In this document: positions 18,264 through 25,287 of the stretch, piece after piece
Numbering within the stretch: position 1 is the first letter of the stretch
Layout of the letters: each line of letters starts with the position of its first letter
Notes under the pieces: model-generated
Seen by the model: the letters and a program-made list of their open reading frames with translations, nothing else
What the model was told of the DNA's origin: nothing
Databases searched by the model: none
Origin: Ruminococcus bromii
GTDB taxonomy: Bacteria > Bacillota > Clostridia > Oscillospirales > Acutalibacteraceae
Direction of reading: 5' to 3'
Assembly (NCBI RefSeq): GCF_002834235.1
Contig: NZ_NNBY01000036.1
Location: 124,001-188,000 of the forward strand
Length of the DNA: 64,000 nt
Made by a program: the position numbers and the translations under genes

Positions 18264-18334
18264 TTTGTAAAGCGGAATTTGCACAAAAGCCGTTAAAAAC
18301 CAACCCTGTTGCCTATACATTTTTAATATCTCGG

Positions 18335-18362
18335 TTGACATTTTACCGCTTAAAGGTATAAT
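18335..18362 (+). promoter_or_regulatory. Promoter of the small zinc-ribbon gene
   Basis: Consensus -35 TTGACA (18335-18340) and -10 TATAAT (18357-18362) separated by 16 bp, about 40 bp before the 18401 ATG. Confidence 0.85.
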
Positions 18363-18400
18363 TAAGTTATATTGAAAACAATCCACTCGGAGGTAAAAAT

Positions 18401-18568
18401 ATGAACAGCGAAAATAGTAAACTCTGCCCATTCTGCGAAAGCGAAATGATGATTATTCAGGACAACCTCAACAACGGCAAGCCGTACCTTGAATGTCCCA
18501 CCTGCGGACTCCGTTTCCAAATTGAAGGCTTCCCCGAAAATCCGCAGGAAATCAGAGAAACTGAGTGA
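18401..18568 (+). CDS. Small zinc-ribbon protein (55 residues)
   Basis: Begins MNSENSKLCPFCESEMMIIQ. The two CxxC knuckles are CPFC and CPTC, spaced by 25 residues including a polar segment, and the C-terminus is acidic. It is supported by a consensus promoter, GGAGG seven bases before the ATG, and coding-like composition. Such tiny zinc ribbons are often encoded alone in Clostridia; no function is known to me. Confidence 0.8.
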   Translation: MNSENSKLCPFCESEMMIIQDNLNNGKPYLECPTCGLRFQIEGFPENPQEIRETE

Positions 18569-18646
18569 TTTGGTCTAAACATTTGTATTGCAGATATTGA
18601 AAAAAATCACCGCTCGGCTCAAAATGTCAAATTTCACAAAAATGTG

Positions 18647-18675
18647 TTGACAAATCGACTGAACGGTGATATAAT
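18647..18675 (+). promoter_or_regulatory. Promoter of tRNA-Trp
   Basis: Consensus -35 TTGACA (18647-18652), 17-bp spacer, consensus -10 TATAAT (18670-18675), about 70 bp before the mature tRNA. Confidence 0.88.
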
Positions 18676-18747
18676 CTATCTTGCGTTGAAATTTATGAGT
18701 AAGTTTGCAAAACCGACCTTCATAATTTCATCGGTTAAAATTAATAT

Positions 18748-18823
18748 AGGGGTATAGCTCAGTTGGTAGAGCAGCGGTCTCCAAAACCGCGTGCCGAGGG
18801 TTCAAGTCCTTCTGCCCCTGCCA
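18748..18823 (+). tRNA. tRNA-Trp (CCA anticodon)
   Basis: 76-nt cloverleaf AGGGGTATAGCTCAG...TGCCCCTGCCA. The acceptor stem AGGGGTA/TGCCCCT pairs, the anticodon loop CTCCAAA gives CCA (Trp), and CCA is encoded. Its 3' half (about 18797-18823, GGGTTCAAGTCCTTCTGCCC...) is the likely attachment site of the element that starts just beyond it. Confidence 0.96.
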
Positions 18824-18832
18824 AGGTATGAT

Positions 18833-18868
18833 GTCTCAAAAATGGCTTAGATAAGCCGTTTTTGAGAC
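18833..18868 (+). terminator. Hairpin terminator after tRNA-Trp
   Basis: GTCTCAAAAATGGCTTA / TAAGCCGTTTTTGAGAC, a near-perfect 17-bp stem, is followed by TTTTTC. It lies 10 bp past the tRNA and terminates it. It is probably within the element's left end, replacing the original chromosomal terminator. Confidence 0.85.
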
Positions 18869-18980
18869 TTTTTCTTTTGCCTTTTTTCTTCTGATTTTTT
18901 CAATTTCACATCAGTTCCACCGTAGTTCCACCACTTTGGTGTTTACAGTGGCTTCAAATGTTGTAGAAAAAGTGTAGAAA

Positions 18981-20123
18981 TCAATCCGCTTGCAGGCTGT
19001 TTGCTATTGCTAATTTTGAGGTTTTGTCAATGTGAGCATAAAATTTTAATGTGGTTGTTGAGCTGCTGTGTCCCAGCCATTCGGCAACCTGGACAGTAGT
19101 GAATCCGTCATTCAACAGATTACTAGCAACGCTATGTCGTAAATCGTGAAATCTGATTTGCGGAAAATCGTTTTGCTTCTCAATCAACGTATGAAATTTT
19201 TTCGTCAGATAATTAGGCGTTATCTCCTTACCGTTATCGAAGGTACAAACATAGTCATTTGAGATATATGCGTCTTTTAGAAATTCTTTGTTTCTCATCT
19301 GACGCTCCCTCTGTTCAAGAAGTATCTTTTTTACCTGCGGTATCATTGGCAAGGTTCGGTTACTGCTTTCTGTCTTTGTGGATGATGTATAATTACTGTC
19401 TCCGCTAATTTCCTTTGTGCTTTGCTGTAAGGTTTCCCTAATCCATATGGTTTCGTTCTCAAAATCAACGTTATGCCACTTTAAGCCTAACACTTCACTT
19501 CGTCTGAATCCGTAAACCGTACAAAGATATGTCGGCAGGTAAATGCTTGTTCCTTCAAGATAAGCTAATAGCTGTTTTATCTGCACTCGGTTAAGAAATT
19601 CCGCCTTGAATTTTTCTGTCTGCTTTGGCATTTTGGCGGCTGTTGCAGGATTTATTGATATTAAACCCTTTTCTACAGCGTCGGCAAGAGCCTTTGATAT
19701 ATTTTGATGGTGATGCTTTATCGTTGTGACGGATATTGTTCCGACCTTCGACTTGTAATAATCGGAAAGTTGATGCGGCTTTAGCTCTTGAAGCTCAGTA
19801 CCCAGCTTTTCAAAGTAAGGGATAATGTGGTTTTCCATATTTCCCTTATAGCTGCGATAAGTATTAGGACGAACTTCTGATTTTATTGCTACAAGCCATT
19901 TCTTGAAATAGTCGGCAACCTTGATGTTGGAGTAAAAGTTTAAATTCTTGTTGTCATACTCAACACATAATTGCTTTAATATCTGTTCTGCTTTTCGCTT
20001 ATTATTCTTAACAGGCAAGCCTGTTGCGTGGGATTTCTGAATTCTCTTACCTGTACTATCGTAAAGATTGAGTACAGCATAATATCTTCCTTTTTTCTCT
20101 CTTAAATATCCTGTGGTCGGCAT
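18981..20123 (-). CDS. int: Tyrosine recombinase (ICE integrase)
   Basis: 380 residues from ATG 20123, with AAGGAG eight bases upstream. An N-terminal arm-binding domain (GYLREKKGRYYAVLNLYDS) is followed by a SAM-like core-binding domain (VADYFKKWLVAIKSEVRPNT) and the catalytic domain. Catalytic residues are visible: Arg in YGFRRSEVLGL, HDLRHSVAS (HxxRH) and the nucleophile Tyr in LKFYAHID after LGHSS. It catalyses integration and, with Xis, excision. The gene reads toward tRNA-Trp. A promoter inside a duplicated 71-bp repeat (20144-20214) should drive it. Confidence 0.95.
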   Translation of the reverse strand: MPTTGYLREKKGRYYAVLNLYDSTGKRIQKSHATGLPVKNNKRKAEQILKQLCVEYDNKNLNFYSNIKVADYFKKWLVAIKSEVRPNTYRSYKGNMENHIIPYFEKLGTELQELKPHQLSDYYKSKVGTISVTTIKHHHQNISKALADAVEKGLISINPATAAKMPKQTEKFKAEFLNRVQIKQLLAYLEGTSIYLPTYLCTVYGFRRSEVLGLKWHNVDFENETIWIRETLQQSTKEISGDSNYTSSTKTESSNRTLPMIPQVKKILLEQRERQMRNKEFLKDAYISNDYVCTFDNGKEITPNYLTKKFHTLIEKQNDFPQIRFHDLRHSVASNLLNDGFTTVQVAEWLGHSSSTTTLKFYAHIDKTSKLAIANSLQAD

Positions 20124-20143
20124 AATAGCTATCTCCTTTCCAA

Positions 20144-20214
20144 ATTGAAAGCCGACCAATATTCATTAGACTTATTCTAACTTAATCAGTCGGCTTTGAC
20201 AATTATGCGTTTTT
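20144..20214 (-). repeat. Regulatory repeat copy 1 (upstream of int)
   Basis: 71-bp block starting ATTGAAAGCCGACCAATATT and ending near ATTATGCGTTTTT. A second copy lies at 20458-20528. It holds a minus-strand promoter: -35 TTGTCA (20197-20202), 17 bp, -10 TAGAAT (20174-20179). AAAGCCGAC/GTCGGCTTT inverted half-sites flank it. It likely gives coordinated control of int and xis, or recombinase arm-site binding. Confidence 0.8.
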
Positions 20215-20428
20215 AATATAATCCTGAATTAATAAAGTCCGTAACACTTTGCTTCGGGATTATGTATTTTCTTCCTACCTTAACCGTTCTTATCACACCA
20301 TTTTGCAATAATGAATAAACTGCGGATCTGCCAATGTGAAGCATTTTCATAATATCATCAACGGATACTATGTCTCCGTATTCAGCGAACATTACAGTTT
20401 CTTGGTTGGTATTTTTTTCTTTATCCAT
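20213..20428 (-). CDS. xis: Excisionase / helix-turn-helix DNA-binding protein
   Basis: 71 residues. A winged-helix, MerR/excisionase-type domain reads VDDIMKMLHIGRSAVYSLLQ...VRKYIIP-like (VGRKYIIPKQSVTDFI). This is the standard partner of Tn916/Tn1549-type integrases and biases recombination toward excision. It lies between the two regulatory repeats. The ATG is preceded by AAAGGAG. Confidence 0.88.
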   Translation of the reverse strand: MDKEKNTNQETVMFAEYGDIVSVDDIMKMLHIGRSAVYSLLQNGVIRTVKVGRKYIIPKQSVTDFINSGLY

Positions 20429-20457
20429 TTGTTTCTCCTTTCGTTAAGTGCATTTTA

Positions 20458-20528
20458 ATTGAAAGCCGACCAATATTCAGCAAACTTATTTTAACTGAAT
20501 CCACCGACTTTGACAATTATGCGATTTT
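20458..20528 (-). repeat. Regulatory repeat copy 2 (upstream of xis)
   Basis: Same length as copy 1 and about 85% identical by eye. It carries -35 TTGTCA (20511-20516), 17 bp, -10 TAAAAT (20488-20493). The AAAGCCGAC half-site is intact; the opposite half-site is changed (CCGACTTT). Confidence 0.8.
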
Positions 20529-20530
20529 GA

Positions 20531-21103
20531 TTAATTTTTGCTCACCATAGCTCCTCCTCTTTTTTTAAGTACTTCTTTCTTGTCAAAGAAAACATAATCA
20601 TATCCGAGGTCATTACATTTGTCACACTTATCCTTTTTAGCCTGGAGCGGATCAAAACGCTTAATAATAAAATCCGGCAAAAGTTTGTATTCTTGTAAGT
20701 GCTTTTGGCATAAACAACGTATATCGCCTGTGTTTATACTGTTATTCTGCCGAATTCCGAATGTTCGCATCAAAGCAGCATTTATATTTCGGATTAGTGC
20801 CTTCTCCGTGACTTTTCCGAGGCAATCCTTCAAATCACTTTGATTCACTGTAGTTATCTGTTCCATAAGTATCATAGAAGGAATTTCAAGCCTATATCTT
20901 TTTCCTATATAAACATGAGAAAAGAAATAAGGCTTTTTAATGATTCCCGTCAGAGGAGCTACTATGGTTGTTGTTGAACGGTCATTAATTTCATCCGCCT
21001 GTAAAACAATCACCGGTCTAAATCCGTTCTGAACAGAACCTCGGGTTTCACCAAAGTCAAAAAAGAATATTTCGCCTCGCTTGACTTTATGTTCTTTCGT
21101 CAT
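20531..21103 (-). CDS. PemK/MazF-like toxin-fold protein with C-terminal Cys-rich extension
   Basis: 190 residues from ATG 21103 (AGAGG seven bases upstream). Residues 1-115 match the MazF/PemK ribonuclease fold (VKRGEIFFFDFGET, FRPVIVLQ, TIVAPLT, SMILMEQITTV). The tail has a possible zinc site (CLCQKH ... CDKCNDLGYDYV). MazF proteins cleave mRNA and are usually paired with a small antitoxin. No antitoxin gene is apparent next to it, and the next gene upstream is a sigma-like regulator. It may instead act as a regulator in the element. Confidence 0.8.
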   Translation of the reverse strand: MTKEHKVKRGEIFFFDFGETRGSVQNGFRPVIVLQADEINDRSTTTIVAPLTGIIKKPYFFSHVYIGKRYRLEIPSMILMEQITTVNQSDLKDCLGKVTEKALIRNINAALMRTFGIRQNNSINTGDIRCLCQKHLQEYKLLPDFIIKRFDPLQAKKDKCDKCNDLGYDYVFFDKKEVLKKRGGAMVSKN

Positions 21104-21175
21104 ATTATTACCTCTTTTCATAAATTTAAGGGAATATTACTCCCTTCACTTATTTGGACAAAGGGTACCCGTTTG

Positions 21176-21730
21176 TCAGGGTGTTTTGAAAAAATTTTTT
21201 AATTTTTTTATTGCTTCCTCAAGAGATTCATTTATTGTTTGATATTTAACATTCTCTTCTTCGGCAATATCTCGCAATGTTTTATCTTTTACATAATACT
21301 TGACAACTCTTGATTTTTGCTTTTCTGTTAAAGTATCAAAAGCTTTGTAAAGGGTAGAAAGTAACTCACATTCCTTCTCTTCGTTAATTCTTTCCAATAC
21401 AAAATCATTAACTAAAAGCTCCTTATGAAATACCGCGGTAGTTTCATCAAAGTTAAAAATGTCTTGCGTGCGCTTGGCTCTTTTGCAAAACTTATCTTCG
21501 TTATTGATATACTTTTGACGAACTTCTATAAAACTCAAGTCCACCCTTACGAACGGTGCATAAAGTTTCGCTTGCTTTGGATATTTATTCCAGATTTCCT
21601 TTTCTGTAAGGCAGCTTGCTATGATGTACCTTTCTGTTCCGCTATAGCCTTCATATTCATATCTGATATTTATAACTTTACAATCCTTATTAAACTGCTC
21701 TTCAAGAGCTGAAATAATATTATTTGACAT
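21176..21730 (-). CDS. Sigma-70 region-4-like regulator
   Basis: 184 residues. The C-terminal 60 residues are a sigma region 4 type helix-turn-helix (LTEKQKSRVVKYYVKDKTLRDIAEEENVKYQTINESLEEAI). The N-terminal part has no recognised domain. Related proteins occur in Firmicutes ICEs as regulators of transfer or excision. Its ribosome site (AAAGGAG) lies inside a hairpin at 21744-21783, and an attenuator-like leader precedes it, so expression seems tightly controlled. Confidence 0.75.
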   Translation of the reverse strand: MSNNIISALEEQFNKDCKVINIRYEYEGYSGTERYIIASCLTEKEIWNKYPKQAKLYAPFVRVDLSFIEVRQKYINNEDKFCKRAKRTQDIFNFDETTAVFHKELLVNDFVLERINEEKECELLSTLYKAFDTLTEKQKSRVVKYYVKDKTLRDIAEEENVKYQTINESLEEAIKKLKNFFKTP

Positions 21731-21743
21731 TTACTGTAATCTC

Positions 21744-21783
21744 CTTTGAATTTTGAATTTGGGTTAAATCAAAATTCAAAGGC
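21744..21783 (-). promoter_or_regulatory. Ribosome-binding-site-sequestering hairpin
   Basis: Perfect 14-bp inverted repeat (minus strand CCTTTGAATTTTGA ... TCAAAATTCAAAGG, 12-nt loop). The 3' arm contains most of the AAAGGAG site of the sigma-like gene, whose ATG is 13 bases further on. Formation of the stem would block translation. Confidence 0.7.
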
Positions 21784-21872
21784 TACGGATATTTTGCAAT
21801 TACAGCTTGCCAGTATAGCAAAAACATTTAGTGTCCTTTCCGCAGAGGACAATCAGAGCAAACATAAAAATA

Positions 21873-21935
21873 GGGTTGGCACCAATCGGTACCAGCCCTT
21901 GCAATTTTGAGTATACAAAGGTAAGGGTACCGATT
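21873..21935 (-). promoter_or_regulatory. Attenuator-like leader with alternative pairings
   Basis: On the minus strand a hairpin (GGGCTGGTACC ... GGTGCCAACCC, 21873-21898) is followed by TATTTTTATG, like a weak terminator. An upstream segment, AATCGGTACC (plus 21926-21935), is the exact complement of GGTACCGATT inside that hairpin (plus 21884-21893), so the two structures exclude each other. A 64-codon reading frame (21800-21994) runs through the region and could be a leader peptide; it lacks a clear ribosome site. Confidence 0.5.
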
Positions 21936-22040
21936 TCTACTTTTGACCTTTCGGTCTTTTTAGCAAATATCTGTATCCTCGCCCTGATGTACACTCAGGC
22001 TTGAATATTTTTTTATTTCACATTTTGATGACAAAACAAA

Positions 22041-22102
22041 AAGCCGACACGAACATTTCAAAATCTCAAAATCAGAAATTCTGAAAATACTCGTGTCGGC
22101 TT
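22041..22102 (-). terminator. Long hairpin terminator
   Basis: Arms AAGCCGACACGA (22041-22052) and TCGTGTCGGCTT (22091-22102) form a 12-bp stem with a large, partly self-complementary loop. On the minus strand TTTTTGTTTTG follows. It should end transcripts coming from the restriction-modification operon. Confidence 0.7.
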
Positions 22103-22654
22103 AATTCATCTTGATTAAGCTCAATCGTTGAGCTATATTTTTTGTAATGCGAAAACCTCATATTTGGGTTTACTGCTTAATTTTGATTGGACATCAAAAC
22201 CATAAGTTCAATTAGTTGGCTCATTGATATTGTTTCATACATATCTTTATTGCTCTTTTTTACTTTGAGTGCGGGTTCTCCCGTCTCCGTTCTCACGCAC
22301 TCACCAAGCGTAATTCTTTCGGTGTTTTTATCAAATTAGTTTTTTTCATCTTCCATCTTCCTTCCGAACTAACTTCATTATTCACATAATTTGATACATA
22401 TTCAATTGAAAGTAAAACTACACTTTTTGAATCAACTCCCATAAATGCTAATATATTTCTAACCTCGCAACGGGGAAACAAGGAAAGATACTTGAATAAA
22501 ATAGAACTGTTGTTCGATTTCTATCATGCATTATATCGCCATTAACAATATTTGTCAAGACTTTTATATTGATTTATTTTTTATTTTATAGTTATTTACA
22601 GTAGCTTATTGATGGTAACTATTTGTCAAGCTTATTTACATTTTTTAATATCAA
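22103..22654. other. AT-rich intergenic region before the restriction gene end
   Basis: No supported gene. On the minus strand there is a possible 18-residue leader (ATG near 22348 after GGAAGG) whose stop codon lies in an 8-bp hairpin TGAGTGCG/CGCACTCA, and a 21-codon frame starting MYETIS near 22240. Neither has enough support. A 62-codon frame at 22293-22481 lacks a ribosome site. Confidence 0.35.
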
Positions 22655-25276
22655 TTACAAACTCTTCAAAATTTCAATAAACTTATCCATCGTATAGGAA
22701 CCTTGAATCTCCATTTCCTTATGTTCAAAGACCATATAATACTTGAATTTGGAACCACACATCATATCCCACTTCTTGCCGAGAGCGAGTTTTGCTTTGC
22801 TGTCGTCGTTCTTTAGCTGCTCTCCCTTTGCTTCAACAAGAACCATATTGCCGCTGGTCGTCTTTACGATAAAATCGGGATAATGATTGATGAATCCGTT
22901 TAAACGGAATCCGCGCCTATCAATAACACGATGCCACCAAAGGACATTTTCAAGCGGTGCGATATTGTTTATCAGCTTGAATTCAAAATTGTTCAAGTCG
23001 TCGCATTCCGCTGTATAAAGCGATTTATCCAAGCTATCAAAACTGACGGAAGGTGTGATTACTTTCGGGAATGAATACGCGCCGTCATCCTTACAAATGA
23101 TTTTATTCATCTCGATAAGATCGTAAAATTTCCTTTGACGGTATGAAGCTTCATATTCTTCTATTTTATCCCTTATCTTTGAAGCGTAGAAGGGAATGGA
23201 GCTTTCCATAGCGTTCAGCGCATCCTCGTCCATTTCGCTGATAACGCGTGTTACATAGGCTTGTACTTCCTCGGTTGCATAGCGGTTATTCTTATTGATT
23301 TGAGCCGCCAGAGAATCAGCGCAAGCCTTAATACGATGTTCGCTTGAAATCTGTCTTAGATACTCTCTGATCTGTTCGCTTTCCGATTTTGAAGCTCTGC
23401 GATACTTCGGTATAGCTTCACCTTGTGTAGCTACATCAATCTCGTACATTTCTCCCGTTGCCAAGTTAAACTTGATGTCAGCGGGTATTTTATTAAGCGA
23501 AAAACCTTCTGACAGGTTTTCTTTTTCAAGCAGCGTATATCCGTCATTAAACAGATTGGGCGTACCTTTCAGGAAGAATTGAGGGATACGCAACGCAACC
23601 GCATCGTCAATAAATTGTTCTTGCATAGGATATTGATTCAGCATATCTCCCAAGTCACCACCAAAAAATCCGTCATTACTGTCGTTGGCTAATTCTTCGT
23701 TATATTTTTCTGCAACATCCGTAGCCTGTGCTACCATCGTTTCAATATGACTATCTTCACCGCTTGCAGGCTTGGTATCAACACGGAAATTATCGGGAAT
23801 CTCTGTATCTAACCAGTCAAAGCCATTGTCCTCTGTTCCACATGGAGTATCAGGCTCTTGAATGGCTTGCTGTTCACCCTCGTCCGTAGCGAATGTCGGC
23901 TTTTCAACCTCACCTACACGGTAGTCCTTCTTGCTGAATCCCGCTTTGTTCAAGCCGACAACGATGTCGTCAAGCGTTGTGCGGAAATTCCTTGAGGAAG
24001 TCAATACATAGGACGTATTAAGCAAGGGCATTTTATGTTTCTTGGCATAGGGCTGTCTGAGTATTCTACCAAGGATCTGTTCAACATCAACTCTTGAAGT
24101 CTTATTCGCCACAGAAGCAAGGATATATGCAAACGGACAATCCCAGCCCTCTTTCAGCGCATTGACTGTAATGATATACCGTATCTCGCAATCGGGACTT
24201 AACAAATCAACTCCCTTAATTTCGTTGACATTAGAGGTCTTGATAGCAATCTGATTTTCGGGTATTCCGATTGCTACCAGCTTATCTTTCAGCTTTTCAA
24301 ATGTTACTGTATCCGAGCTTGATTTAGGTTCGGCTTGGAAAAGAACAATCGGGCGGATATATTCGCCACCGTGCAGATGCTCCATCTCGGCTTGTTGTTC
24401 AATGCTTCCGCGCAACTTTACCGCGTCACGAAGAACATCCTTTACACCGTCACGATTGTAAACGACAACAGGAAGTTTAACCATATTTTCCTTTTTGAGT
24501 TCACGCGCATCCACATACGAAAGAATATTGCTGTTCTTTCTCGGCGTTGCCGTTAAATCGAGAATAAAGGACGGATTGAGGTTATTCAGCATTTCAACGC
24601 TCAGATTTGAGCTTGCGTTATGGCTCTCATCTACAACTACAACAGGCTCTAAATGGCGTAACGCCTGAATCAGCGCTGTTTCATCGGTATCGGCTAATAG
24701 CACATCATCGTCCTTGAAATACTCGGCAAAGCGCTGTAGGTTACCGTTTTCCTGATAAACCTTGCGGACATCCTTCTTCTTGCTGTCAACTCGCAAAGAA
24801 GCGTAACTGATTACGCAAATAGTCAGCATTTCTCTGACGGTATCAGGCGAGAAATTCTGTCCGTTCAATAGCTGCTCTTTTGTATATACGCCGACCTTGC
24901 CCGCAAAATCCTGATCTATCTTTTGTCTGTACGGATGATTGACATTGGAAAGGGTATTGACCGTCTGCTCAATAATTGCGTCTGACGGTGCAAGCCAAAC
25001 TACCACCTTTGGCTTGTCCATTGGCATTTTCTCGAAGATGGTTTTCAGCGATGAACACGCCATAAAGGTTTTGCCACCGCCCGTAGGCACTTTGAAACAG
25101 ATATGAGGTACCCCTTTGATTTCGTCCTTGTACTGCGGAACGCCGCCCAAGCCTACGGTGACATCCTGTTCAGCCCAATATCGTTTCCAAGCCTCGTTCA
25201 TATCGTAATCATTCAGGAAATCAAGATAAGACGAAAGGTTTTTCATTACTCTCTTTTGATAAATTTTCAGTTCCAT
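22655..25276 (-). CDS. Type III restriction enzyme, Res subunit (helicase-nuclease)
   Basis: 873 residues. A superfamily 2 helicase has Walker A VPTGGGKTFMA near residue 65 and a DExH-box variant VVVDESHNASS. Motifs V/VI are in NALKEGWDCPFAYI and QILGRILRQP. The C-terminal PD-(D/E)xK nuclease reads YPDFIVKTTSGNMVLVEAKG. It translocates on DNA and cleaves with the Mod partner when sites are unmethylated. It is 11 nt downstream of mod and co-transcribed. Size and domain order match the family, so it looks intact. Confidence 0.93.
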   Translation of the reverse strand: MELKIYQKRVMKNLSSYLDFLNDYDMNEAWKRYWAEQDVTVGLGGVPQYKDEIKGVPHICFKVPTGGGKTFMACSSLKTIFEKMPMDKPKVVVWLAPSDAIIEQTVNTLSNVNHPYRQKIDQDFAGKVGVYTKEQLLNGQNFSPDTVREMLTICVISYASLRVDSKKKDVRKVYQENGNLQRFAEYFKDDDVLLADTDETALIQALRHLEPVVVVDESHNASSNLSVEMLNNLNPSFILDLTATPRKNSNILSYVDARELKKENMVKLPVVVYNRDGVKDVLRDAVKLRGSIEQQAEMEHLHGGEYIRPIVLFQAEPKSSSDTVTFEKLKDKLVAIGIPENQIAIKTSNVNEIKGVDLLSPDCEIRYIITVNALKEGWDCPFAYILASVANKTSRVDVEQILGRILRQPYAKKHKMPLLNTSYVLTSSRNFRTTLDDIVVGLNKAGFSKKDYRVGEVEKPTFATDEGEQQAIQEPDTPCGTEDNGFDWLDTEIPDNFRVDTKPASGEDSHIETMVAQATDVAEKYNEELANDSNDGFFGGDLGDMLNQYPMQEQFIDDAVALRIPQFFLKGTPNLFNDGYTLLEKENLSEGFSLNKIPADIKFNLATGEMYEIDVATQGEAIPKYRRASKSESEQIREYLRQISSEHRIKACADSLAAQINKNNRYATEEVQAYVTRVISEMDEDALNAMESSIPFYASKIRDKIEEYEASYRQRKFYDLIEMNKIICKDDGAYSFPKVITPSVSFDSLDKSLYTAECDDLNNFEFKLINNIAPLENVLWWHRVIDRRGFRLNGFINHYPDFIVKTTSGNMVLVEAKGEQLKNDDSKAKLALGKKWDMMCGSKFKYYMVFEHKEMEIQGSYTMDKFIEILKSL

Positions 25277-25287
25277 AATTCCACCTG

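Noticed and set aside
22293..22481. 62-codon minus-strand frame
   Set aside because: No ribosome site at its start, low complexity and no similarity to anything I recognise; only a short internal leader is marginally possible.
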